Below, piece by piece: positions 41,845 to 50,372 of a DNA stretch of 64,000 bases. Each line of letters begins with the position of its first letter. Position 1 is the stretch's first letter. Source of the DNA: BP-464 sp963825415 (lineage in GTDB: Bacteria; Actinomycetota; Thermoleophilia; Solirubrobacterales; Solirubrobacteraceae). Under the pieces are notes generated by a model that saw only the letters and a list, made by a program, of their open reading frames with translations, was not told the DNA's origin and did not search any database. The translations under genes were made by a program, and so were the position numbers. The DNA is taken from NCBI GenBank assembly GCA_963825415.1, contig CAWGTD010000001.1, forward strand, positions 1 to 64,000, in the 5' to 3' direction.

Positions 41845-42266
41845 GCGAGCGCAAGCCACGCGCCCTCATCACCGTCCTGGGGCTCGACCAGCACGAGGCC
41901 GGCGCACTGCTCGTCTCGAGGATCCTGCGTGACGCCGGGTTCGAGGTCATCTACACCGGCCGCTTCACCCTCCCGGCCACGATCGCCGAGGTCGCGGCGC
42001 AGGAGGACGTCGACATCGTGGGCATCAGCGCCCACTCATGGGAGTTCCTCTACTACGCGCCGGAGATCGTCGAGCGGCTCCAGGGGATGGAGCCACCGAT
42101 CCCGGTTGTGGTGGGTGGATCGATCATCACCGAGAGCGACGCCCGGCAGGCCCTCGACGCGGGAATCACCGAGGTCGTCCGGCGGGGAGCCACCGAGGAC
42201 GAGATCGTCGCGAGGTTCCGCGCCCTCGCCGATCCGGCGTTTCGCGAGAGCCTTCGCGCAGCCTGA
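41841..42266 (+). CDS. Cobalamin-binding small subunit of the acyl-CoA mutase
   Basis: A 141-aa B12-binding domain: RALITVLGLDQHEAGALLV with the base-off motif D-x-H-x2-G, GISAHSWEF, and VVGGSII. The TTG start forms TTGA with the stop of the large subunit, so the two are made together. Separate large (536 aa) and small (141 aa) subunits match the layout of isobutyryl-CoA and 2-hydroxyisobutyryl-CoA mutases. Its end pairs with the convergent SnoaL gene end as CTGAG...CTCAG (42263-42278). Confidence 0.9.
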   Translation: MSERKPRALITVLGLDQHEAGALLVSRILRDAGFEVIYTGRFTLPATIAEVAAQEDVDIVGISAHSWEFLYYAPEIVERLQGMEPPIPVVVGGSIITESDARQALDAGITEVVRRGATEDEIVARFRALADPAFRESLRAA

Positions 42267-42274
42267 GTGCCGGC

Positions 42275-42817
42275 TCAGCCCTCTCGGGGCTCCCAGCTCC
42301 ACGGGTCGCACTCCTTGACCTCCAGATACGTGGGGAACGACGCCGGCGCGACACCCCGGCCGATCTGGTGGCTGGGCCAATCGGCATCGGGCTGGCGGTA
42401 GGGGTGCCGCTCGCGCTCCTGGCCGAACCAGAGCAGGTGCAACCGGCGGCGGAACAGCCACCGCCCGTCGCGCCGGACGTAGGCGTCGCGGTAGAGGATC
42501 GTCTGGTCGACGAACTGCTCACCGAAGTCGTTCTGGGCGAGGCAGTAGACGTATCCCTCGGCCTCGTGGGGCGAGGTGAGGTCGACCAGGTGGTTGGCCA
42601 CGATGTGCGTGGTCGGGCCCTTCTTGAACCACCGCTCGGTGTCGCTGCGCACACGGTGGATGTCGATGTAGGGCCAGTCGAGCGGCTGCTCGGTCTCGGC
42701 CCACAGCGACAGCAGCAGGGCGGCGTCGCGAGAGTCGTGCGCGAGCGCGTACCTGTACGCGAGCTGGCGGATCTCGTGGACCGCGAGCAGCAGCGAAAGC
42801 GTCTCCTCGTCGGTCAT
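42275..42817 (-). CDS. SnoaL-fold protein coupled to an LLM gene
   Basis: A 180-aa NTF2-fold protein: VHEIRQLAYRYALAHDSRDAALL, RWFKKGPTTHIVANH, YRDAYVRRDGRWLFRRRLHLLW. The ATG overlaps the upstream LLM stop by ATGA, the third LLM-SnoaL couple. It is the last gene behind the ABC transporter genes. The substrate is unknown. Confidence 0.8.
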   Translation of the reverse strand: MTDEETLSLLLAVHEIRQLAYRYALAHDSRDAALLLSLWAETEQPLDWPYIDIHRVRSDTERWFKKGPTTHIVANHLVDLTSPHEAEGYVYCLAQNDFGEQFVDQTILYRDAYVRRDGRWLFRRRLHLLWFGQERERHPYRQPDADWPSHQIGRGVAPASFPTYLEVKECDPWSWEPREG

Positions 42818-43827
42818 GCCGCGGGCACCGCTCCGCAGGTCGCGAGTCGCGGGGCAAGCTCACTAGCGAGCAGCGCCACGTGGCGATCGGCGAGCTCGTC
42901 GGGCATCCCCGCGATGCTGTCCCAGAAGAAGACGTGCTCCACCGGTGAGTCCTGCAGCCAGGCAGCGAGCCAGGCGCCGGCCTGGTCGGGCGTCAGGACG
43001 TGCAGGGACGGCGGCAGGGGCGTGTCGTCCGCTTCCCGCTCGCCTTCGACCAAGAGCCGGAGCGGTCTGGCCATGGACAGCGGCGCGCTGTCGCCGGGCG
43101 GCAGCTGACGCTCGATCTGCGCGAGGTAGGAGCCCTGCTGGTAGGCGTGGTGTTCGCGGATCGCCTCTCGCGCCGCCTCGGGATCGTCGGCCAGCACGAT
43201 CTGGGCCGGGCCGCTCACGCGGGCGGCGGAGGGGTCGTGGCCGCCCTCGGCGAGACCGGCCCGAAAGTCGTCGAGGATCCCCGGGTCGAGCCACAGCAGG
43301 CTCTCGCCGAGCAGGCCGACCCGTCGCGCGGCGGCTTTTCGCCCCACTCCGACCCAGATGCGCGGACGGGCTTGCGCCGGCGGTGGCGTGGTCCGGCCTT
43401 CGTCCCACAGCCCGCGCACCTCTTGCACGCGCTCCCAGAGCGTCGCGAAGCGCCGGCCGTGATCTGCCCCGTAGGCCGCGAACTCGTCAGGGAGATACCC
43501 GGACCCGAGGCCGAGCTCGAGGCGGCCCCCGCTGACGAGATCGACGATCGCCGCTTCCTCCGCGATCTGCACCGCCGGCCGAAGCGGCGCGAGGAGCACG
43601 GCCGTGCCGATGCGGATGCGCGAAGTGCGGCTCGCGATCGCGGAGGCAAACGTCAGCGGCTGGGGCAGGTAGCCGTCCTCGAACAGGTGGTGCTCGGAGA
43701 GCCAGACCGAGTCGAGTCCCGACCGCTCGGCCTCGACGACGCGGTCCAGCTTCTGCGCGTAGAGCTCCTGCCAGCCGCGACGCCACCCGGGCGGATTGCG
43801 GAGATCGAGGTAGATCCCGACCTTCAT
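42814..43827 (-). CDS. LLM class flavin/F420-dependent oxidoreductase
   Basis: A 337-aa luciferase-like TIM barrel: MKVGIYLDLRNP, WLSEHHLFEDGYLPQPL, IRIGTAVLLAPLRPAVQIAEE, VSGGRLELGLGSGYLPDE, and ARPRIWVGVGRKAAARRVG. It lies 36 bp after the fused ABC transporter gene in the same direction, so the imported compound may be its substrate (inference). It is coupled to a SnoaL-fold gene. Confidence 0.87.
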   Translation of the reverse strand: MKVGIYLDLRNPPGWRRGWQELYAQKLDRVVEAERSGLDSVWLSEHHLFEDGYLPQPLTFASAIASRTSRIRIGTAVLLAPLRPAVQIAEEAAIVDLVSGGRLELGLGSGYLPDEFAAYGADHGRRFATLWERVQEVRGLWDEGRTTPPPAQARPRIWVGVGRKAAARRVGLLGESLLWLDPGILDDFRAGLAEGGHDPSAARVSGPAQIVLADDPEAAREAIREHHAYQQGSYLAQIERQLPPGDSAPLSMARPLRLLVEGEREADDTPLPPSLHVLTPDQAGAWLAAWLQDSPVEHVFFWDSIAGMPDELADRHVALLASELAPRLATCGAVPAA

Positions 43828-43864
43828 CCGCGACTCGCCCTCGCCGACGGCCGGCCGTCGATCC

Positions 43865-46408
43865 CTATTTCCTCATCCCGCCGGCCCACCGGCTGAGGGA
43901 GAAGGCGAGGACCGCGAGGATCGTCAGCGCGCCGGTGATGAGCTGGCTGTAGGCGTCGTTGATCCCGACCAGCGGCGTGACGTTGATCAAGAGCATCAGG
44001 AATACGGCCGCCATCACGCTGCCGACGAACGAGCCCCGCCCGCCCGCCAGGCTCGCGCCGCCGATGACGCAGGCCGCGATGCTCAGCAGCGCGAAGTTGG
44101 CGCCCACGGTCGGATCGCCGTTCCCGGTCTGGGCTCCGAGCAGGATGCCGGCGAGCGCGGCCACCCCGGAGCAGAACACGAACGCCCCGACCTTGACGAC
44201 GTTGACCCTTACTCCGGTCCTGCGGCTGGCCTCCTCCGAGAAGCCCGCCGCACGAAGCCGGAGACCGAAGCCGGTCGTCATCAGCACGACCTGGAGCAGC
44301 ACGGCGACCACGGCGATCACGATGAAAGCCACCGGCATGAACCCGACCTGGGTGTACAGCGTGTCCTGGAGGTCGATGCTGATCTCACCCGCCGGGGTCG
44401 GGCGCTTGATGAGCGCGAGACCCGACAGGATGCCCAGCATCCCGATCGTGGCGATGATCGCGTTGACGCGCAGACCCCGCACCACGGCTCCGTTGCACAA
44501 CCCGGCCAGCATGCCGATCAGGACGATCAGGAGCAGGTCGGGCGCGGCACTGCCGACACCCCCGCTCGTCGCCCAGAAGGACATGAGCACGACGGCCAGG
44601 CTCATCATCGCGCCGACGGAGATGTCGAAGCCACCGGTCAGCAGCGCCACCTGCTGACCCATCGCCACGAGCGCCAATGGGGTGGCGAACAAGAACAGGC
44701 TGGAGAGGTTGTCCTTCTCCAGGAAGACGTCGGACTTCGAGGCCGCGTACGCACCGACCAGGACCATCAAGAAGGCGAGGACGAGCAGCGGCATCCATGG
44801 GCGTCCCAGGAGACCGCCCAGCCGGGTGAGCGCACGCGGCGCCTCGGGAGGAGCCGTGTCTTCGCGGACGCTGAGGTCGGCCTTCGCGGCCACGAAACTG
44901 CGAACGATCCGGGACTCCTCGAGGTCGTCTCCGGAGAGCTCGTCGACAACCTTCCCGCGCGAAACGACATACACCCGGTCGCACAGCCCGGCGAGCTCCA
45001 TCGAGTCCGACGAGTTGATGAGGATCGCCTTGCCCTCGTCCGCCTGCTCGCGCATCGCGCGGTAGATGTCGGTGCGGGCGCGGGCGTCGACGCCCTGCGT
45101 CGGCTCGTCGATGACCAGCAGCTTGGTGCGGTGCAGCATGGCGCGCGCCAGCACGGCCTTCTGCTGGTTGCCACCGGACAGGCCGCCGATGGCCTGGTCC
45201 GGCGACGCGGCGACGATGCCCAGCTTGCCCGCCGCGGGCATGAACAGCGACCGCTCACGTGGACGGCGTACCGTCGCCAGCTCGCCGAGCTGGTCGATTG
45301 CGGGCAGCGTGCTGTTGCTCATCACGCTCATCTCGGTGAAGATCGACTCGGCCACGCGGTCGCCGCTCTGGAAGGAGATGTCGGCCTGCAGCGCGGCGGC
45401 CGGCGACGCCAGCGACACGTCGCGCCCCGCCACCTCCGTGTCCCCGTGCGAGGGGAGTAGACCGACGAGCGCACGGACCAGCTCGCGCTGCCCGTTGCCC
45501 TCCGCCCCGGCGATCCCGACGATCTCCCCGGCGCGGACGGTCAGGTCCACCGGGCCGAATTGCGGCCCGCCGAAGCCGCGGGTGGAGAGCGCGACTGGCG
45601 CCGACTCCGGCAGTCCGGGGCGGTTGGGGAACGCGAGGTCGACGGAGCCGCCGACCATCAGCGACACGATCTCGTCGACGGACCAGCCGCCGCCTTCGTA
45701 CGTCCCGCGCAGTACGCCGTCCCGCAGGACCGTGACCCGGTCGGCGAGCTGCTGCACCTCTTCGAGGTGGTGGCTGACGTAGACGATCGCGGTCCCGCGC
45801 GACTTGGCGTCGACGACCAGAGACTGCAGCAGCCTGATGGTCTCGGCGTCCAGCGCCGCGGTCGGCTCGTCGAGCATGAGCACCGCGGGCTCGTGCATCA
45901 TGGCCCGCACGACCTCCAGCAGCTGGCGCATGGCCGGGCTGAGCTGGGCGACCAACGCGTCAGGCGGGATGGGAAGCCCGAAGGGCTCGAGCAGCCGCCC
46001 GGCGCGCTCGCGACGCAGCGGGCCGTTGAACCCGCGGTCGCCGGTGAACGACAGCAGGATGTTGTCGGCCACCGACAGCTCGGGGATGAGCGCGGTGTCC
46101 TGGTAGGCGGCCACGATGCCCGCCCTGCGGGCCGCCAGCGGCGACGTCCCCGTCAGCTCCTTGCCATCGAGTTGGACGGATCCGTCGTCGGGGCGCATGA
46201 CCCCGCAGGCGACTTTGATCAGCGTGGACTTGCCGGAACCGTTCTCGCCGACGAGCGCGTGGATCTCCCCGCGGCGACAGTCGAAGTCGACGCCCGACAA
46301 CGCCGTGACGCCGGGGAACGTCTTGGTGACGCCGGTGATCCGCAGGATCTCGCCGTCGCGTGCGGTCGCACCAATCTGCTCTGCCTGCGTCTCTTCCACC
46401 TGCTCCAC
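43865..46408 (-). CDS. Fused sugar-type ABC transporter ATPase-permease (RbsA-RbsC-like)
   Basis: An 847-aa fusion. NBD1: Walker A GENGSGKST (54-62), degenerate signature LSPAMRQ (156-162), Walker B LMLDEP (177-182). NBD2: degenerate Walker A GAEGNGQ (301-307), good signature LSGGNQQ (410-416), Walker B VIDEP (432-436), as usual for RbsA-type proteins. From about residue 525 an RbsC-like permease with about ten hydrophobic segments and GGFDISVGAMMSLA. ATPase and permease are normally separate genes. A further permease and the binding protein lie upstream, so a mixed permease dimer is likely. Confidence 0.9.
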   Translation of the reverse strand: MEQVEETQAEQIGATARDGEILRITGVTKTFPGVTALSGVDFDCRRGEIHALVGENGSGKSTLIKVACGVMRPDDGSVQLDGKELTGTSPLAARRAGIVAAYQDTALIPELSVADNILLSFTGDRGFNGPLRRERAGRLLEPFGLPIPPDALVAQLSPAMRQLLEVVRAMMHEPAVLMLDEPTAALDAETIRLLQSLVVDAKSRGTAIVYVSHHLEEVQQLADRVTVLRDGVLRGTYEGGGWSVDEIVSLMVGGSVDLAFPNRPGLPESAPVALSTRGFGGPQFGPVDLTVRAGEIVGIAGAEGNGQRELVRALVGLLPSHGDTEVAGRDVSLASPAAALQADISFQSGDRVAESIFTEMSVMSNSTLPAIDQLGELATVRRPRERSLFMPAAGKLGIVAASPDQAIGGLSGGNQQKAVLARAMLHRTKLLVIDEPTQGVDARARTDIYRAMREQADEGKAILINSSDSMELAGLCDRVYVVSRGKVVDELSGDDLEESRIVRSFVAAKADLSVREDTAPPEAPRALTRLGGLLGRPWMPLLVLAFLMVLVGAYAASKSDVFLEKDNLSSLFLFATPLALVAMGQQVALLTGGFDISVGAMMSLAVVLMSFWATSGGVGSAAPDLLLIVLIGMLAGLCNGAVVRGLRVNAIIATIGMLGILSGLALIKRPTPAGEISIDLQDTLYTQVGFMPVAFIVIAVVAVLLQVVLMTTGFGLRLRAAGFSEEASRRTGVRVNVVKVGAFVFCSGVAALAGILLGAQTGNGDPTVGANFALLSIAACVIGGASLAGGRGSFVGSVMAAVFLMLLINVTPLVGINDAYSQLITGALTILAVLAFSLSRWAGGMRK

Positions 46409-46433
46409 GGCGAAGGGTCCTCCCTCCGGTGAA

Positions 46434-46461
46434 GGGCCGGACCGCCTGTGCGGCCCGGCCC
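46434..46461 (-). other. Intercistronic hairpin between the binding protein and ATPase genes
   Basis: GGGCCGGACCGC / GCGGCCCGGCCC form a 12-bp stem with one mismatch and a CTGT loop, 12 bp after the binding protein stop. No U-tract follows. Such stems often protect the upstream message so that the binding protein is made in excess over the membrane part. Confidence 0.55.
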
Positions 46462-46473
46462 ACCCACCGGTCC

Positions 46474-47754
46474 CTACTTGTTGAACTCAGTGATGATGTC
46501 GCCGGCGAACGTCGGCGGCAGGTACGCCTGGCCGAACTTCAGGGTCGGGCCCCAGGACTCCTTGGCCTTCGCCGTCTGGACGAACGGCTGGGGCAGCTCG
46601 ATCGAGCCCGGGACGTCGTCCCCCGAGGCGCGGTCGATCGCGGCCTGGACCGCGACACGGCCGGTCCACGTCTGCGAGTTGCTGATGTACTCGTCCTCGG
46701 GCTGGCCGATCTTCTGCCACAGCTCGTAGTACGTGTTGTCCGGTGCGAACGAGACGACGGCGGGAAGCTTCTCGCCGGCGCGCTGCCACCCCTTCATGAG
46801 GTTCACCGGGCCGGCACCGTCATAGAGGATCGCGTCGATCTTCTTCCCCTTGGCGATGGCCGCCGAGGCGCCCGAGAGCTCACCGGCCGGCGTCCAGTTG
46901 GTGTTGCCCTTGAAGGCCACCTTCCAGCCGGCCTCCTCGAGCACCTTCTGCGCCTCGGGCTGCCAGGCCCCGGCGGTCGGGTTGCCCGGAACGCCGGTGA
47001 ACAGGGCGGCGTTGCCGCCACCGGGATGCCCCTCGATCGCGGCCTTGGCCATGTCCTCGCCGACCTTGCCCAGGTTGGCCGCGAACTCGATGGCGTCCTT
47101 CTCGCCGTCGCCGTGGGGGATGTTGCTGATGTAGCTGGTGACGACCACGCCTCGGCGCTGAGCCTGGCGGAACAGCGACGTCATGGCGGAGGCGAAGTCG
47201 TAGTACGCCGAGACGACGTCGACCCGCTGGGCCAGCAGGGAGCGGAAGTTCGCCTGCGACTTCTGCAGATCGGCGTGGCCGTTGGTGTAGATGATCTTGC
47301 CGACCTTGCCGCTCTGGATCGCCTGGGCGGTCTGCTCCAGCCGCGCCTGGACGCGCCAGGGGATGTCACCGAACGAATCGGCGATGCCGAGGGTGAGGTC
47401 GCCCTGCCCCGTCTCGCAGGTGGTCTTCTGCATGCACTGCCGCAGCGTGTCCTGCTGCTCCGAGGTCAGCGGCGTGGCCGCGGTCTTCAGCGCGGACAGC
47501 AGAATGGGGCTCGGGTCCGAAATCTCGTCGGTGTAGAAGGCCTTCGTCAGAAGCTCGGCCTGCTCGTCCGCGGACACCTGAGTGGTCTCCCCACTCGACT
47601 TCTGCGAAGAGGACGCGCCGGAGCTGCCCTGGTCCTTCGACTTGTCGTTGTCACTGGATCCGCAGGCGGCCAGCGTCCCTGAAAGGGCGAGGCCGGTCAG
47701 GGCGAGGATGACGCCCGACCTCAGCCGGAAACGCCGGGGGTGGTCATTTTGCAT
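46474..47754 (-). CDS. Lipoprotein substrate-binding protein of a sugar-type ABC importer
   Basis: A 426-aa secreted lipoprotein: charged start, hydrophobic helix GVILALTGLALSGTL, lipobox LAAC with the lipidated Cys near residue 31, then a Ser/Asp/Lys-rich linker of about 30 aa. The body looks like a periplasmic-binding-protein-4 fold (KIIYTNGHADL, VDVVSAYYDFASAM, AALFTGVPGNPTAGAW). The ligand is unknown: sugar-like or another small polar molecule. It lies between the permease gene (32 bp) and the fused ATPase-permease gene. Confidence 0.88.
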   Translation of the reverse strand: MQNDHPRRFRLRSGVILALTGLALSGTLAACGSSDNDKSKDQGSSGASSSQKSSGETTQVSADEQAELLTKAFYTDEISDPSPILLSALKTAATPLTSEQQDTLRQCMQKTTCETGQGDLTLGIADSFGDIPWRVQARLEQTAQAIQSGKVGKIIYTNGHADLQKSQANFRSLLAQRVDVVSAYYDFASAMTSLFRQAQRRGVVVTSYISNIPHGDGEKDAIEFAANLGKVGEDMAKAAIEGHPGGGNAALFTGVPGNPTAGAWQPEAQKVLEEAGWKVAFKGNTNWTPAGELSGASAAIAKGKKIDAILYDGAGPVNLMKGWQRAGEKLPAVVSFAPDNTYYELWQKIGQPEDEYISNSQTWTGRVAVQAAIDRASGDDVPGSIELPQPFVQTAKAKESWGPTLKFGQAYLPPTFAGDIITEFNK

Positions 47755-47786
47755 GTGCAGCAACTCCTCCATTGATTGTTGTGGTC

Positions 47787-48863
47787 CTACGCACGCGAGG
47801 CCGCGGCGGGCGCCTTGCGCTTGAGAAATCCGAATCCCGACCCGCGCCGCAGCGATCCTGCCCGCACCGCGGTCACCGCGGCGACCGCGGCGATCAGCAC
47901 GATCCCCTGGATGAGCGACTGGTCGCCCGCGGAGAGGCCCTTGATGGCCAGGAACTGGTTGAGCAGGATGAGGAACATCGCTCCTGCCGCTGTACCGAGG
48001 ACGCTGCTCGGGCCGCCGCCCAGCAGCGCGCCGGCCAACGCCACGACGATGAAAGTCGAAAGCAGGTACGGCGCCCCCAGATTGAGGTCGGGATGCTGGA
48101 CGAAGCCTGCCAGCAGCATTCCCGCCGTGCCGTACATGAGCCCCGCGAATCCGTAGGCCCCGATGCTGTAGCGGCGGACGTGGATGCCGACGACGCGTGC
48201 CGCCGTGGGGTTGGTGCCCGTTGCTATGAGCCTGCGGCCCACTCGGGTTCCGCGCACCACCGCCGCGACCACCAGCACGAGGCCCATGGCTACGAACAGC
48301 AGCTTGCTGATCCGCCCGACGTAGCCGACGGCGAAGTCGCTCAGGCGGGCGGGCACGTTGTAGGAGAGCACCTCGATGCCGCCGTTGGTGATCAGCAGCG
48401 TGATGGCCCCCACGACGCCGCCCATGGCGAGCGTCACGATCAGGGGGTTGAGCCCGAAGCTCGTCAGCACCCCGTTGACCAGCCCGATGGCCATGCAGGC
48501 GGCCAGCGTCCCGAGCACAGCCAGGATCAGGCGGTCGTTGGAACCGTGGCTGAGCTTCAGCAGAAGTGCGCTGGCGAAGGTCATCACCGCCGCGACCGAG
48601 AGGTCGAAGCCGCCGACCATCACGACGAGCAGCTGTCCGAGCGAGGCGATCGCCAACACGGCGATGAGCGGCGTCTCGATCTTCAGCGAAGGCGCGTTGA
48701 ACGTGTGCGGCTCGAGAATCAGGCAGACCGCGATCAGCAACACCGCTGCAACCCAGATCACCCGATAGCGCGGTAGGAACCGGTACTGCAGGCCGGTGTA
48801 GGCCATGTTCCGCCGTGCGGAGGGCGGTTCGCCCGAACCCGGCGCGGGCGCAGCGCCGCTCAC
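47787..48863 (-). CDS. ABC transporter permease (RbsC/BPD_transp_2 type)
   Basis: A 358-aa membrane protein with about nine to ten hydrophobic segments; GQLLVVMVGGFDLSVAAVMTF is the family signature, matching GGFDISVGAMMSL in the fused protein downstream. GTG start with a GGAGGAG ribosome site. First gene of the importer operon. A clear promoter and a TetR-type palindrome lie upstream. Together with the fused permease it probably forms the membrane channel. Confidence 0.9.
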   Translation of the reverse strand: MSGAAPAPGSGEPPSARRNMAYTGLQYRFLPRYRVIWVAAVLLIAVCLILEPHTFNAPSLKIETPLIAVLAIASLGQLLVVMVGGFDLSVAAVMTFASALLLKLSHGSNDRLILAVLGTLAACMAIGLVNGVLTSFGLNPLIVTLAMGGVVGAITLLITNGGIEVLSYNVPARLSDFAVGYVGRISKLLFVAMGLVLVVAAVVRGTRVGRRLIATGTNPTAARVVGIHVRRYSIGAYGFAGLMYGTAGMLLAGFVQHPDLNLGAPYLLSTFIVVALAGALLGGGPSSVLGTAAGAMFLILLNQFLAIKGLSAGDQSLIQGIVLIAAVAAVTAVRAGSLRRGSGFGFLKRKAPAAASRA

Positions 48864-48890
48864 TCCGTCTCTCCTCCGGACATGCGCGCG

Positions 48891-48937
48891 ACGCTACAAC
48901 GGCCGCCCAAGAAATGCAACCGTCTGTTTGGTCGGTT
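48891..48937 (-). promoter_or_regulatory. Promoter and TetR-type operator (site G) of the ABC transporter operon
   Basis: Minus strand: -35 TTGCAT (48919-48914), 17-bp spacer, -10 TAGCGT (48896-48891). The -35 is overlapped by AACCGACC...GACGGTT (48918-48937), whose left half equals that of the site upstream of the TetR gene (49652-49671). A second, wider repeat GTCTG...CAGAC surrounds it. Confidence 0.6.
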
Positions 48938-48994
48938 CAGACAGATGGGTCCCCCTATATCTGGAAGCGGCATTTGGCCCCTGCAGTCGCCCGG

Positions 48995-49612
48995 TCAGGG
49001 CGAGGTCGACGTAAGGGCGCGGCGCAGGAACTCCACCGTGAAGTCTGCGAGCTGCTGCGCCGGGATCGGCCCGCCGCGGCGGTACCAGGTGTAGAGCCAG
49101 CCCATCGACGCGAACACCTGCGTCGCGATCAGCGGCTCCTCGAGGCCCGGGTCGATGTCGCCTTCGAGCTGTGCCTGGTGGATGAGGTCGCGGACGTAGC
49201 GTTGGTGGGCGTGGCGCAGCTCCGTGATCCCGGCCAGCCGGGCATCGCCGAGCCGGTTGAGATCGCGATAGTAGACGGCGATCTTCTCGACATTTTCGGC
49301 GTTATAGGTGACTTGACGGTGGACGTAGTCGAGGAGGCGGTCCAGCGGCGGCGCCTCGGTGCGCTCCCGTGCCGCGGCAAGGAGCTCGTCCACTTCCTCG
49401 TGCACCTCGCGGAGGATTCCGAACAGCAGATCCTCCTTGGAGTTGATGTAGTGATACAGGCTGCCCTTGAGGATTCCGACCGCTTCGGCGATGTCTTCCA
49501 CCGAGGTGTCGGAGAAGCCCTTGCGGTGGAAGATCTCGACCGCTGCGCGATAGATCTCGCGCTCGCGCCGTCGCCCGCCGGCGTTCCTGGTGGGGGGAGT
49601 GGTCGCCGACAT
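48995..49612 (-). CDS. TetR/AcrR family regulator (candidate ABC transporter repressor)
   Basis: A 205-aa TetR protein: HTH about residues 20-65 (IFHRKGFSDTSVEDIAEA, GILKGSLYHYINSKEDL), C-terminal FASMGWLYTWYRRGG of the KstR-like type. The ATG at 49612 is preferred; an upstream extension to 49735 would overlap the LLM gene and lacks TetR similarity. Site H lies 40 bp upstream and site G between this gene and the importer operon, so autoregulation plus control of the importer is likely. Confidence 0.88.
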   Translation of the reverse strand: MSATTPPTRNAGGRRREREIYRAAVEIFHRKGFSDTSVEDIAEAVGILKGSLYHYINSKEDLLFGILREVHEEVDELLAAARERTEAPPLDRLLDYVHRQVTYNAENVEKIAVYYRDLNRLGDARLAGITELRHAHQRYVRDLIHQAQLEGDIDPGLEEPLIATQVFASMGWLYTWYRRGGPIPAQQLADFTVEFLRRALTSTSP

Positions 49613-49651
49613 CCGCGTGCCGAGAGAGTGCCTGGTTCGGGGTGAGAAATC

Positions 49652-49671
49652 AACCGACTGTTCAGTCTGGT
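49652..49671. promoter_or_regulatory. TetR-type operator (site H) upstream of the TetR gene
   Basis: AACCGACTGTTCAGTCTGGT contains the palindrome GACTG-TT-CAGTC (49656-49667) with outer ACC/GGT arms. It overlaps the stop codon of the upstream LLM gene. It shares AACCGAC with site G in the importer promoter. Confidence 0.5.
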
Positions 49672-50372
49672 CCGGCAGCGAATGGTCCCTCCCAGTGCTC
49701 CTCCAGCCCAGCCGGAAGGGAAACGAGCCGCACACGAGGGCGCGCGTATCTCGCAGCGGCGGCGGCTTCCGTCGCGCTGCCGCTCACCACCGCCCAGTCC
49801 TGACCGAACGCCGCACGGCCCTCGCGCAGCCGGCGCAGCAACGCTTCCGGGTCGCTCGCGAGCTCTCGCCGCGCACGCGGAACGAATCGCCCGGCCGCGG
49901 GTGCTTGCGCCCAGCCGGCGGCCAACGCCTCGTCGGCGGTGTTCGGCGACGCGAGATGTCCCACCCCGCGGCTTGCGGCTCGCTGCGGCGACGCTTCCGC
50001 GAGCCAGATCGCGAGGCTCGTCCCGAACGGCGGCGGCATGACTCGCACCGCGGCGGACTGCAGCTGGTCGAGTGCCGCATCGACGAGGCCCTCGCCGCGC
50101 AGCACCAGGATGAACCGCCCGCGGGTGAGCTGATCGACGACCGCGGCCTCCTCGGCGAGCTCGACCGGGTGCGCTCTCCCCAGCTCCACCTCGGCGGCCA
50201 GCAGTAGGTCAGGGATGCGAGCCGCGACCGCCGCCACGGTGACGAGCGGTGCGGGCAGCGCCTCGCTCGGCGCGACGAGCAGGCCGTCGAGGCCGGCGAG
50301 GCGAGCGTGCTCGCCGGCTTCGAGCGCGTCGTCGAGAGTCCCGAGCGCAATGGGCTCCAAGAGGAATCTCAT
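49662..50372 (-). CDS. Short luciferase-like (LLM) protein
   Basis: A 236-aa protein with the LLM strand pattern (MRFLLEPIALGTLDDALEAG, LLAAEVELGRAHPVELAEE, LTRGRFILVLRGEG) but about 100 aa shorter than typical members, lacking the last strands. ATG at 50372 overlaps the upstream LLM stop (ATGA). It may be a non-catalytic partner of the 317-aa protein encoded just before it, like the two-subunit luciferases, or a degenerate copy. Last gene of a nine-gene operon. Confidence 0.7.
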   Translation of the reverse strand: MRFLLEPIALGTLDDALEAGEHARLAGLDGLLVAPSEALPAPLVTVAAVAARIPDLLLAAEVELGRAHPVELAEEAAVVDQLTRGRFILVLRGEGLVDAALDQLQSAAVRVMPPPFGTSLAIWLAEASPQRAASRGVGHLASPNTADEALAAGWAQAPAAGRFVPRARRELASDPEALLRRLREGRAAFGQDWAVVSGSATEAAAAARYARPRVRLVSLPAGLEEHWEGPFAAGPD

